A stretch of DNA of 26,356 nucleotides, taken from NCBI GenBank assembly GCA_036269915.1, contig DATBDM010000254.1:1-26356 (forward strand), given 5' to 3'. Made by a program: the position numbers and the translations under genes. The notes beneath the pieces were generated by a model that made no database searches, was not told where the DNA came from, and saw only the letters and a list, made by a program, of their open reading frames with translations. Origin of the DNA: DATBDM01 sp036269915 (GTDB lineage: Bacteria > Actinomycetota > Thermoleophilia > Solirubrobacterales > Solirubrobacteraceae). This document shows, piece after piece, positions 1-6,481 of the stretch (the stretch's first letter is position 1; every line of letters begins with the position of its first letter).

Positions 1-44
1 CACGCGATGGCTCCGCTTCCGGCGATCCCGACTGTCTCTGACAC
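1..44 (-). CDS. N-terminal fragment of a Rossmann-fold (3-hydroxyacyl-CoA dehydrogenase-like) protein
   Basis: Only the first 14 codons are inside the window. A GTG at 44-42 opens a frame reading MSETVGIAGSGAIA, running off the left edge. The VGIAGSGAIA stretch has the beta-strand followed by GxGxxx layout of an NAD(P)-binding Rossmann fold. It resembles the start of actinobacterial 3-hydroxyacyl-CoA dehydrogenase NAD-binding proteins, but 14 residues cannot fix the family. An AGGAG ribosome binding site (60-56) lies 11 nt before the GTG, which supports the start. A TetR-type operator sits just upstream. The fold is likely; the exact enzyme is a guess. Confidence 0.5.
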   Translation of the reverse strand, partial: MSETVGIAGSGAIA

Positions 45-63
45 GCTGGTTTCGTCTCCTCGA

Positions 64-83
64 TTGGCTGACTAGTCAGTCAA
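64..83. promoter_or_regulatory. TetR-family-type palindromic operator
   Basis: A 20-bp near-perfect palindrome with half-sites TTGGCTGACT and AGTCAGTCAA; nine of ten base pairs are symmetric and the core TGACTAGTCA is perfect. Operators of this TGACTnnnAGTCA style are typical of TetR-family repressors, many of which control acyl-CoA or fatty-acid genes. It lies 3 bp beyond the ribosome binding site of the leftward gene starting at 44, so a bound repressor would block that promoter. No regulator gene is in the window; it may lie to the left. The palindrome is directly visible; the TetR assignment is inference. Confidence 0.6.
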
Positions 84-145
84 CAGGGCAGAGACTACGG
101 ATTTCGCGGCGGGACGGTGCCGTTTCGCAACCGTCTTCGCCGTCG

Positions 146-526
146 TCAACCGGACGACTCGTCGAGCTCGGCCAGGCGGCGCTTGGGCGCGCGGTCCAGC
201 CAGGCGTCCTCGATCACGCCGGCGATCTCGTCACGGGTGGCGTCACGATCAAGGCGCAGGCCGATCCAGCCGCGGTGCCCGACATAGGGCGGGACGAAGT
301 AGCGGCCCGGAGCCGAGGCCGTGAGCAGCGCCTGGGCGCCCTCCGGCGCGGCGCACCACAGCGCGAGCCGCCCGTCGCCGTGATGGTCGTCGAGGAACAT
401 CACGAACGTGTGCTTGTCGTCGATGAAGAACGCCGGCGAGCCGTGGCTGGGACGCTCGCTCGCCCCGGGCAGGGCGAGGCAGATCTCGCGGACCATGGCG
501 AGGGCCTCGTCGCGCGCGCCGGGCAT
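146..526 (-). CDS. MmcQ/YjbR family protein
   Basis: A 126-residue protein of the MmcQ/YjbR (CyaY-like fold) family, whose biochemical role is poorly defined; some members are described as DNA-binding. Family features seen are the N-terminal helix with LALPGASERPSHGSPAFFI, the central strands with FVMFLDDH and LALWCAAPEGA, and the C-terminal YVGHRGWIGLRLD followed by a helix (EIAGVIEDAWLDRAPKR). Length is normal for the family. The ATG at 526 follows the xseB stop by 19 nt, so it is probably the last gene of an xseA-xseB operon. No dedicated promoter or Shine-Dalgarno is obvious. Family assignment is fairly sure; function is unknown. Confidence 0.8.
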   Translation of the reverse strand: MPGARDEALAMVREICLALPGASERPSHGSPAFFIDDKHTFVMFLDDHHGDGRLALWCAAPEGAQALLTASAPGRYFVPPYVGHRGWIGLRLDRDATRDEIAGVIEDAWLDRAPKRRLAELDESSG

Positions 527-545
527 GGCGCGAGCCCAGCCCGCC

Positions 546-785
546 TCAGGCCGCCTCGGCGCGGCCGCTCTCGAGTCGCGCCACGAGCTCGTCGAGCCGC
601 AGCTCCTCGAGGCCCTGGCCGACCGCCTCGAGCTCGGCGGCGCAGAACTCCACGTGGCGGCGACCCTCCTGGCAGAGCTCGAGCGTCTCGCGCAGGCCGG
701 CCTCGCCCGAGTCCAGCCGGGCGATGATCGCCTCGAGCCGCTCGCAGGCGGCCTCGTAGGTGAGTGCGACGTCGGTCTCGGCCAT
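546..785 (-). CDS. xseB: Exodeoxyribonuclease VII small subunit
   Basis: A 79-residue small subunit of exonuclease VII, the single-strand-specific exonuclease that works with XseA in DNA repair. The sequence has the expected helical hairpin: LTYEAACERLEAIIARLDSG, then a short turn, then LRETLELCQEGRRHVEFCAAEL. The ATG at 785 is 8 nt past the xseA stop. A TACCCT hexamer overlaps the end of xseA exactly 10 nt before this ATG, so the gene may have its own leaderless promoter as well as being read through from xseA. Length and gene order are normal. Confidence 0.93.
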   Translation of the reverse strand: MAETDVALTYEAACERLEAIIARLDSGEAGLRETLELCQEGRRHVEFCAAELEAVGQGLEELRLDELVARLESGRAEAA

Positions 786-793
786 CGTCAGTC

Positions 794-2179
794 TCAGGGT
801 ACGCGCGGCGCGGACGGATCCGGGCGCACGGGCAGGCGGCCGTCGTGCAGGCGCAGCGTCAGGGCCGGCTGCGCGCGCGCCGCCGCCGCGCTGGTGACCG
901 GCTCGCCCGCGGCGTCCTCGACGAGCGCGTAGCCGCGCTCGAGCGTCCGCTGCGGATCGTGGGCGGCGAGCGCGAGGCGCAGGCGCTCCAGGTCGCGCCG
1001 CCGGCGCTCGAGGGCCGCCGAGCTGCCGCGGTCGAGCGCGGCAGCGCCCGCGCGGGCGCGGACGGCGCCGCGGGTACGGGCGAGAGCGGCGGCGTCTCCC
1101 TTGCGACGCAGGGCTGCGGCCGCGCCGCGCGTCGCCCGCTCGCGCTCGGCGACCCCGCGGCGTGCGGCGGCGCGCAGCTCGCGGAGCTGCTGGTGCAGCC
1201 GCGCGCGGTGGCGGGCCACGTGCTCGGCCGGCGCGCGCGAGAGCCGCGCGAGCGTCCGCGCCCGCTCGACGATCGCCCGCCGGCCCTGGCGCTCGAGCCG
1301 AACGGCGCCAGCCCGCAGCGCCGCGTGGGCGTCGGCGCAGTGCACGGGCACCGCGGCCTCGGCGGCGTGCGTCGGGGTCGAGGCCGTGACGGCCGCGACG
1401 TCGTCGAGCAGCGTGCGGTCGGTGTGGTGGCCCACGGAGGAGATCACCGGGATGCGCAGCAGCGCGACGGTACGGCAGAGCGTCTCGTCGCAGAACGCGA
1501 ACAGGTCCGCGAGCGAGCCGCCGCCGCGCGCGACGATCACGACCTCGACCTCCGGGCACGCGGCGAGGTCCTGCAGCGCGCGGGTGATCCGCGACGCGGC
1601 GTGGCGGTCCTGGACGGGCGCGAAGGCCCACACGACGCGTCCGCCCCAGCCGCGCCGGCGCAGGCCCGCGAGCACGTCGTCGCGCGCCTTGCCCGTCTCG
1701 CCGCAGACGACGCCGATGGTCCGCGGCAGCGCTGGCCGGAGCAGCTCCTTCTGCGGCGCGAAGAGCCCCTCGGCGTGCAGCGTCCGGCGCAGCCGCTCGA
1801 GCTGGGCCAGCAGGTCGCCCTCGCCGGCGATCCGGACGTCGGTCACGTCGAAGGTGAACGAGGGCGACGAGGTGCGCGAGCCGGGATAGAAGTCGCAGCC
1901 GCCCGCGGCCACCACCTGGGCGCCGTCGGCCAGCGCGGCGAGCCCCAGCGCGTCCCAGTCGCGCCGCCACATCGAGCAGGGCAGCGCGCCCGTCGCGTCG
2001 CGCAGCTCGAAGTAGACCTTGGCGCGCCCGCCCTTGAAGCCCCAGACCTCGCCGAAGACCTGCACCCGCGTGAGGCCGCGCAGCCGCTCGCGCAGCCCGG
2101 CGGCGTACTGGCCGACCGGCCACGGCCCGGTCAGGCCGGAGCCGGGGATCCCGGCGGGACGGGTGGTGGGGTCGGGCAC
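794..2179 (-). CDS. xseA: Exodeoxyribonuclease VII large subunit
   Basis: A 461-residue large, catalytic subunit of exonuclease VII, which degrades single-stranded DNA to oligonucleotides. Residues about 20-110 form the N-terminal OB-fold (VFGEVWGFKGGRAKVYFELRD). The catalytic domain follows with the family motifs ARGGGSLADLFAF (217-229) and VGHHTD (249-254), then the STPTHAAE element (267-274). The C-terminal third is an arginine/alanine-rich coiled coil, as usual for XseA. The start is a GTG at 2179, chosen because the OB-fold follows directly and a TAGGGT hexamer lies 9 nt upstream. It is followed after 8 nt by xseB. Confidence 0.95.
   Translation of the reverse strand: MPDPTTRPAGIPGSGLTGPWPVGQYAAGLRERLRGLTRVQVFGEVWGFKGGRAKVYFELRDATGALPCSMWRRDWDALGLAALADGAQVVAAGGCDFYPGSRTSSPSFTFDVTDVRIAGEGDLLAQLERLRRTLHAEGLFAPQKELLRPALPRTIGVVCGETGKARDDVLAGLRRRGWGGRVVWAFAPVQDRHAASRITRALQDLAACPEVEVVIVARGGGSLADLFAFCDETLCRTVALLRIPVISSVGHHTDRTLLDDVAAVTASTPTHAAEAAVPVHCADAHAALRAGAVRLERQGRRAIVERARTLARLSRAPAEHVARHRARLHQQLRELRAAARRGVAERERATRGAAAALRRKGDAAALARTRGAVRARAGAAALDRGSSAALERRRRDLERLRLALAAHDPQRTLERGYALVEDAAGEPVTSAAAARAQPALTLRLHDGRLPVRPDPSAPRVP
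796..801 (-). promoter_or_regulatory. Candidate -10 hexamer of xseB
   Basis: TACCCT on the minus strand, 10 nt before the xseB ATG, overlapping the xseA stop codon. No clear -35 or Shine-Dalgarno. Confidence 0.4.
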
Positions 2180-2188
2180 GGTCCACTC

Positions 2189-2194
2189 ACCCTA
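2189..2194 (-). promoter_or_regulatory. Candidate -10 hexamer of xseA
   Basis: TAGGGT on the minus strand, 9 nt before the GTG start of xseA. The short spacing leaves almost no 5' leader. Confidence 0.5.
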
Positions 2195-2233
2195 GAGGCG
2201 CCCGCGGCGATTTCTCGCCCCCGACGGGCGGCT

Positions 2234-2419
2234 TCGGCGAACGTCAACGGCTCGCATCGAGGGAAGGCCTGGGCGGTCGGGTGGGTCGCAGGGAGCCGCC
2301 GCGCCTGATCCAGGCCGCGAGCGCTGGGCGCTTTTCCGTTCTCAGGGACCGGAAAAGCGCCCAGGGCTCGCCCGGGCGGCCGGACCCATGCCCTCGATGC
2401 CGGGTTTGACGTTCGCCGA
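2234..2419. repeat. Long imperfect inverted duplication, strongly structured intergenic element
   Basis: Two copies of one sequence face each other around an 11-nt centre (2339-2349). Outer blocks: TCGGCGAACGTCAA (2234-2247) pairs perfectly with 2406-2419, and GCATCGAGGG (2254-2263) pairs perfectly with 2391-2400. Inner block: 2317-2338 pairs with 2350-2371 over 22 bases with one mismatch (core CTGGGCGCTTTTCCG). The arms are unequal: between outer and inner blocks there are 53 nt on the left and 19 nt on the right. The extra left segment folds on itself (GGCCTGG 2266-2272 with CCAGGCC 2310-2316). The element lies in a 503-nt gap without a convincing gene, between the small gene ending at 2683 and xseA. 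It could be a structured RNA, a bidirectional terminator (AGCGC-TGG-GCGCTTTT is terminator-like on plus) or a palindromic mobile repeat. No known RNA family was recognised. The rest of the gap (2420-2682) shows nothing clear. Confidence 0.7.
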
Positions 2420-2682
2420 CCGACTACCCCCGCGGACGGCGGCCCGAGAGCGAGCCGTGGTGCGGCCGGCGGTCGCGGCGCGGGCGGTGGGTCCGCGGCG
2501 CCCGTCGAGCCAAATCCGCCGGCGGCCCGTCGTGGGCGCTCGCGGCGAGCGCCTGGGCCAGCAGGATGCACAGCACGACCTGGCGGGCGGACTCGGCGTG
2601 CGCGCCCGATCCTCCCGACGCGCGCAGCGCCGTGATCAGCAGCCGCTCGAGCGGAGCCCGCCGCCCGGCGACAGGACGGCGT

Positions 2683-3003
2683 TCAGCCGACGTACCCGCT
2701 CGCCGCGTCGCGGCCGGTCGGGGTGGGCTCGTCCTCGCCGAGGCTGGGCAGCGCCGGCTGGCCGTCCTGGTAGCCCTCGCCGCCGACCTGGCCGGTGACC
2801 GCGAGCCGCGTCAGCCGCGCGATCTCGAGCTCGCCGAGCTGACGCGCCGGGTCGTCGGCCGGCAGCGGCGCGATCAGGCGGCGGATGCGCTCGCGCAGCT
2901 GGAGCGCGAAATGCGGGGTCGAGGACCCCATCAGCTGGCGGACGTCGTCGACCGTGACGTGACGATCGCCGCGCAGGCGCTCGGGCTGCTCCATCTCGGC
3001 CAT
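2683..3003 (-). CDS. Small conserved-looking hypothetical protein
   Basis: A 106-residue protein that I cannot assign to a named family. Residues about 14-70 are predicted helical (VTVDDVRQLMGSSTPHFAL, then QLRERIRRLIAPLPADDPARQLGE, then LEIARLTRLAVTG); the C-terminal tail is rich in Gly, Asp and Pro. There is no signal peptide and no membrane segment. The ATG at 3003 lies 5 nt after the stop of the CWB2-type lipoprotein, so the two are probably co-transcribed and translationally coupled. That linkage and a clean helical core are the reasons for calling it real. Confidence 0.65.
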   Translation of the reverse strand: MAEMEQPERLRGDRHVTVDDVRQLMGSSTPHFALQLRERIRRLIAPLPADDPARQLGELEIARLTRLAVTGQVGGEGYQDGQPALPSLGEDEPTPTGRDAASGYVG

Positions 3004-3008
3004 GCGGT

Positions 3009-4223
3009 TCAGGCGCCTCCGGTGTCGACTGGCTGGATCTCGAGGAGGGCGTCGATGCGCGACTGCACGTCGGCGGAGATGGCCGACTCGTCGCCCACGA
3101 GCCAGCCGTGATTGTAGACACCGCGGACCGGGTCCTTGTCGTAGCCGGGCTGGATGTCGAGCAGGTAGTCCTGGACGTCCTTGGGCAGCGCGGAGGCCTC
3201 CGAGACGAGCAGCAGCGGCCCGTACGTGCCCGCCCCCGAGAGCGCCGCAGCGGCGGCCGCATCGGCGGTCCGGGAGGCGTTCGCGAACACGAGGCCGTGG
3301 CCCGGGTCGACGACGTTCCAGCCGAAGGTGCCGTCGGCGTAGCGGGCGAGGAAGATCGCGTTGGTCACCGGATCGCTCGTGCCGATCCGCTTGACCGCGC
3401 CGAGGTTGCGCAGCTGCTTGAGGACGCCGTCCGAGATCGCCTCAGGCGATCCGACGACGTAGATCCGCGGCCGCTTGTGCGCCCTGATCGCGGCGACGGT
3501 GTCGCGCGGCAGCGTCGACTTGCCGGCCCACAGCACCGGCTGGCCGGACTTCGCGGCCCACGAGGCGGTCGGCATCGCCAGCGGCGCGCGGCTGGACGGG
3601 GCGACGACGACGGTGTCCGAGGCGCCCCCGGCCGCGCGCGACTGCAGCCGGTCGATCGCGCGCGCGATCGCCTCCGACGAGCCGCCGCCGACCTCGATCG
3701 ACTTCAGCCCGTCCGGCTTGGGCACGCTGCCGATCCGGATCACCTGAGCGCCGCCGGCCTTCGCCGCGCCGGTCGGCGCGAGGTCCTTGAGCGCCTGCGC
3801 GGTCACCGGCGGGAGCGTGTCGCCGTCGGCGAGCAGGATCGGCGCGCGCAGCGGACGGCCCATCAGCTGGGCGGCCGAGATCGCCGCGCGCCAGTCGGAC
3901 TCGTCGGCGAGCACGACCGCCTGCGGCCGGTTCTCCGGCGTCAGCGCCGGATAGACGGCCTCCGCGACGGCGGCCGCGTCGCTGGCCGGATCGGCGCCGG
4001 GGACGCGCGTCGTGTTCTTCGTGGCGATGATCGGGAACCCGACGGGCGCGCCCTGTGCCGCGGGCTGCGGCGTGGCGTCGCCGCCCTGCGGCGTCGCGGT
4101 CGACGTCGCGCGCCCGAGCACGGGACCGTTGTCGCGTGGGGCGTTGTCGCCGCCGCCTCCGCCGCACCCGGCGAGGGCGGTAAGCAGGACGACGACCGAG
4201 GGGAGGAGGCGCGGCCGCATCAC
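3009..4223 (-). CDS. Lipoprotein with cell-wall-binding repeat 2 (CWB2)-type repeats
   Basis: A 404-residue exported lipoprotein. Residues 1-20 are a signal peptide ending in the lipobox LAGC (Cys20), followed by a Gly/Thr/Pro/Gln-rich spacer to about residue 60. Three CWB2-like repeats follow: one with VVLADESDWRAAIS...APILLADGDTLPP...VIRIGS, one with QPVLWAGKSTLPRDTVAAI...IYVVGSPEAIS, and one with GPLLLVSEASALPKDVQDYL...HGWLVGDESAIS. CWB2 domains bind anionic cell-wall polymers in Gram-positives, so an envelope role is likely. The start is GTG at 4223 with an ATG next to it at 4220; a TAGCCT hexamer ends 9 nt before the GTG. It is divergent from the riboswitch-controlled hydrolase and followed after 5 nt by the small gene at 2683-3003. 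Confidence 0.85.
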   Translation of the reverse strand: MMRPRLLPSVVVLLTALAGCGGGGGDNAPRDNGPVLGRATSTATPQGGDATPQPAAQGAPVGFPIIATKNTTRVPGADPASDAAAVAEAVYPALTPENRPQAVVLADESDWRAAISAAQLMGRPLRAPILLADGDTLPPVTAQALKDLAPTGAAKAGGAQVIRIGSVPKPDGLKSIEVGGGSSEAIARAIDRLQSRAAGGASDTVVVAPSSRAPLAMPTASWAAKSGQPVLWAGKSTLPRDTVAAIRAHKRPRIYVVGSPEAISDGVLKQLRNLGAVKRIGTSDPVTNAIFLARYADGTFGWNVVDPGHGLVFANASRTADAAAAAALSGAGTYGPLLLVSEASALPKDVQDYLLDIQPGYDKDPVRGVYNHGWLVGDESAISADVQSRIDALLEIQPVDTGGA

Positions 4224-4232
4224 CGAACACGC

Positions 4233-4238
4233 AGGCTA
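4233..4238 (-). promoter_or_regulatory. Candidate -10 hexamer of the CWB2 lipoprotein gene
   Basis: TAGCCT on the minus strand, 9 nt before the GTG at 4223. No Shine-Dalgarno is visible, so a leaderless or very short leader is likely. Confidence 0.5.
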
Positions 4239-4380
4239 GAAGAGACACACGAGCGCGTCTCCGACAAAGAGGGATTCGAAACCGATGCGCCGGGGCACCC
4301 GCTACTCTGCAGCGCCGGTCGCTCAAGCCTTGGGGGTTGACGGCCGAATAACTGACTCGACACATAATCGCGGCTTCGTA

Positions 4381-4386
4381 TATGTT
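4381..4386 (+). promoter_or_regulatory. Possible -10 hexamer before the riboswitch
   Basis: TATGTT fits the TANNNT pattern and would place a transcription start near 4393, right at the beginning of the c-di-AMP aptamer. TTGACG at 4337-4342 is too far away to be its -35 box. CATAAT at 4363-4368 is an alternative -10. Confidence 0.3.
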
Positions 4387-4389
4387 GCC

Positions 4390-4520
4390 GCGCCATGCCG
4401 AACTCCCGGTGAGGGCCGGGAGGCGGGGGACCCAAAGTAGTTGGGGCGAATCGCGCCGTGATGGCGTGAAGCGCAGGCTCTTTCAGCGCTAGCCCGTCAG
4501 CTAACCCCGCAGGCCGACGA
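4390..4520 (+). promoter_or_regulatory. Cyclic di-AMP riboswitch (ydaO/yuaA class)
   Basis: The conserved blocks of the ydaO-type c-di-AMP aptamer appear in order: GCCGAACTCCCGG with its paired CCGGGAGGC, then GGGGGACCCAA, GGGGCGAATC, GCAGGCTCTTTC, and finally CCCGTCAGCTAACCCCGCAGGC. This class senses c-di-AMP and in actinobacteria commonly lies upstream of cell-wall hydrolase genes (NlpC/P60, Rpf, M23). The next gene on the same strand, 16 nt downstream, is an NlpC/P60-like hydrolase. No intrinsic terminator is obvious between aptamer and start codon. The AGAGG ribosome binding site directly follows the aptamer, so control of translation or folding near it is plausible. Boundaries are approximate. 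Confidence 0.92.
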
Positions 4521-4535
4521 AAGAGGATTTAGGCC

Positions 4536-5138
4536 TTGAACTGCTTGCGGGCGTTTGCCCTTGCTTTGCTGTGTGCTGCGGTGCTTCCCGCCGCGGCGTT
4601 CGCGCAATCACCATCCACGTCCACCAGCAGCACGGGTGGCGCCAGCTTCCCGCCCGACGCGCCGGCGAACATGACGGCCCCCGGGAGCAAGGCCAAGCTG
4701 CTGCCCGACGGCTCGGCGGCCGCGCCCGCCAACGCCCCGCTCGCCGTCCAGCGCGCGATCTTCGCCGCCAACAAGATCCAGGACAAGCCGTACGTCTACG
4801 GCGGCGGCCACCGGTCCTTCAAGAGCCGCGGCTACGACTGCTCGGGCACCGTCTCCTACATGCTCCACGGCGGCAAGCTGCTCTCCAGCCCGCTCGACTC
4901 GTCGAGCTTCATGTCCTGGGGCGCCCGCGGGCTCGGCAAGTGGATCACCGTCTACACGAATCCGGGCCACGCGTACGCGTACGTCGCCGGACTTCGTCTC
5001 GACACCAGCCGCGCCGGCATGTACGGCGTGCGGATCTCCAAGCGCGTCTCCTCCGCGGCGTTCGAGAACGGCCCGCGCTGGCGCCCGACCGCGCGCGACA
5101 ACTCGGGCTTCACCGCCCGCCACCCGGTCGGCTTCTAG
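4536..5138 (+). CDS. NlpC/P60-like secreted peptidoglycan hydrolase
   Basis: A 200-residue secreted hydrolase. Residues 1-23 are a signal peptide (hydrophobic core ALALLCAAVLPAAA, likely cleavage after AFA). A Ser/Thr/Pro-rich spacer follows. The C-terminal half has the cysteine-peptidase signature YVYGGGHRSFKSRGYDCSG, with Cys102 as likely nucleophile, and NPGHAYAYV with His145 as likely general base. NlpC/P60 enzymes cut peptide stems of peptidoglycan. The start is TTG at 4536, preceded by AGAGG at 4522-4526; no ATG or GTG gives a full signal peptide. Expression should depend on the c-di-AMP riboswitch just upstream. The stop directly abuts the stop of the convergent thioesterase gene. The domain is a divergent family member, so exact bond specificity is unknown. 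Confidence 0.85.
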   Translation: MNCLRAFALALLCAAVLPAAAFAQSPSTSTSSTGGASFPPDAPANMTAPGSKAKLLPDGSAAAPANAPLAVQRAIFAANKIQDKPYVYGGGHRSFKSRGYDCSGTVSYMLHGGKLLSSPLDSSSFMSWGARGLGKWITVYTNPGHAYAYVAGLRLDTSRAGMYGVRISKRVSSAAFENGPRWRPTARDNSGFTARHPVGF

Positions 5139-5627
5139 TCAGTCGTCCCGGGCGCGGCGGATCTCGTCGCGCTCGGCCAGCCGGTTGCGCCGCCGCGTCT
5201 GCGCCTCGCGCTCGCGGCGGATCTCGTCGGGCTCGGACGCGAACAGCGGCGGGATCTCGGTCGGCCGCCCGTCGTCGTCGAGCGCGACCATCGTCAGGTA
5301 GGCGGTGCTCGTGTGGCGCACCTCGCCGGTGCGCACCCGCTCGGCCTCGACGCGCACGCCGACCTCCAGCGAGCTGCGCCAGACGGCGTTGACCGCCGCC
5401 TTGAAGGTCATCAGCTCGCCGGGATGGACGGGCTCGAGGAACGTCATGCGGTCCATGCCGGCCGTGACCACGCGCGTGCGCGCGTGCTTGATCGCCGCGA
5501 TCCCGGCCGCCTCGTCGCACAGCCGCATGACCGTCCCGCCGTGCACGAACCCTGCCGAGTTGGCGTCGGTGAGGTTCATCCAGCGGACCAGGACGGCGCG
5601 TGACTCGGCGGCGGGTCGGGGCTGCAT
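5139..5627 (-). CDS. Acyl-CoA thioesterase (hotdog fold, YciA/BACH type)
   Basis: A 162-residue hotdog-fold thioesterase that would hydrolyse acyl-CoA to free acid and CoA. Family features are the N-terminal PDANSAG-like MNLTDANSAGFVHGGTVM with the helix RLCDEAAGIAAIKHA, then VTAGMDRMTFLEPVHPGELM and VWRSSLEVGVRVEAE. Asp21 and the following Asn-rich loop fit the active-site region of this family. The C-terminal 35 residues are an Arg/Glu-rich helix, as in many bacterial members. The ATG at 5627 faces pspA; the region between them carries TAGCGTA at 5639-5645, which could serve as a -10 in both directions. It ends one base from the stop of the convergent NlpC/P60 gene. Confidence 0.88.
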   Translation of the reverse strand: MQPRPAAESRAVLVRWMNLTDANSAGFVHGGTVMRLCDEAAGIAAIKHARTRVVTAGMDRMTFLEPVHPGELMTFKAAVNAVWRSSLEVGVRVEAERVRTGEVRHTSTAYLTMVALDDDGRPTEIPPLFASEPDEIRREREAQTRRRNRLAERDEIRRARDD

Positions 5628-5638
5628 CTCGCAGCCGG

Positions 5639-5645
5639 TACGCTA
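5639..5645. promoter_or_regulatory. Shared candidate -10 element between the thioesterase gene and pspA
   Basis: The heptamer TACGCTA reads TACGCT rightward (towards pspA, about 45 nt before its GTG) and TAGCGT leftward (12 nt before the thioesterase ATG). Both fit TANNNT. Confidence 0.35.
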
Positions 5646-5689
5646 GCCCCTCGGGAGACTGACTCTGATCACCTCAAGGAGGCCACGTC

Positions 5690-6481
5690 GTGCCAGGCAT
5701 GGGCGGACGGATGTCCACCGTCATCAAGGCGAAGATCAACAAGCTCCTCGACAAGGCGGAGGACCCCTCCGAGACTCTCGAGTACAGCTACCAGAAGCAG
5801 ATGGAACTGCTGCAGAACGTGAAGAAGGGCATCGCCGACGTCGTCACGTCGAAGAAGCGCCTCCAGCTGCAGCAGCAGAAGCTCGAGCAGCAGGTCGTCA
5901 AGCTCGACACGCAGGCCCGTCAGGCGCTCTCACAGGGCCGCGAGGACCTCGCGCGCACCGCGCTCGAGCGCAAGCAGTTCGCGCAGACCGAGCTGCAGTC
6001 GCTCGACCAGCAGGTGGCCGAGCTCGAGTCGCAGCAGTCCCAGCTGATCGAGAAGGAGCAGAAGCTGCGCTCCAAGCTCGAGCAGTTCCGGACCAAGAAG
6101 GAGGTCATCAAGGCCCAGTACTCCGCCGCGGAGGCCCAGGTCAAGATCTCCGAGGCCGCGACCGGCGTGGGCGAGGAGATGGCCGACGTCGGCATGGCCA
6201 TGCAGCGCGCGCTCGACAAGACCGAGAACATGCGCGCCCGCGCGAACGCGATGGACGAGCTCGAGGCCGCCGGCGCGTTCGACGACAGCCTGCAGCTGGG
6301 CACCGGCGGCGACGACATCGACCGGCAGCTCTCGGAGCTGACCTCCGGCAGCCAGGTCGACGACGACCTCGCCCGGATGAAGGCCGAGCTCGGCCAGGGC
6401 AGCGCGCCCGCGCCTGGCGAGCTGGGCGCCGGCGGCGATCAGGAGCAGGCGACCCCGCCCGAGCAGGAGCGCCAGGCGTGA
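5690..6481 (+). CDS. pspA: PspA/IM30 (Vipp1) family membrane-stress protein
   Basis: A 263-residue PspA-family protein, an ESCRT-III-like coiled-coil protein that binds and protects stressed membranes. The N-terminal segment MSTVIKAKINKLLDKAEDPSETLEYSYQKQM is the usual helix 1/helix 2 start with the conserved DP turn. Long charged coiled coils follow (about 45-185), rich in Gln, Glu and Lys, with the late NMRARANAMDELEAAGAFDD motif. The C-terminal tail is Gly/Glu/Pro-rich and disordered. The start is GTG at 5690 with a strong AAGGAGG 7 nt upstream (5676-5682), one of the few clear Shine-Dalgarno sequences in the window. Its stop overlaps the GTG of pspAA (GTGA), so the two are translationally coupled. 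Confidence 0.94.
   Translation: MPGMGGRMSTVIKAKINKLLDKAEDPSETLEYSYQKQMELLQNVKKGIADVVTSKKRLQLQQQKLEQQVVKLDTQARQALSQGREDLARTALERKQFAQTELQSLDQQVAELESQQSQLIEKEQKLRSKLEQFRTKKEVIKAQYSAAEAQVKISEAATGVGEEMADVGMAMQRALDKTENMRARANAMDELEAAGAFDDSLQLGTGGDDIDRQLSELTSGSQVDDDLARMKAELGQGSAPAPGELGAGGDQEQATPPEQERQA

Noticed and set aside
546..2186. Single open frame covering xseB and extending across xseA
   Set aside because: Only its last 79 residues (xseB) are protein-like; the rest is out of frame with the clear XseA sequence, so it is not a fusion.
2425..2682. Minus-strand open frame with protein-like composition (ERLLITALRAS, then QVVLCILLAQALAAS)
   Set aside because: No start codon with a ribosome binding site or hexamer in a sensible place, and it runs from the end of the 2683-3003 gene in another frame. 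It could be a decayed remnant, but this cannot be shown here.
4337..4342. TTGACG as a -35 box for the riboswitch transcript
   Set aside because: Spacing to CATAAT is 20 nt and to TATGTT 38 nt, outside the usual 16-18 nt.
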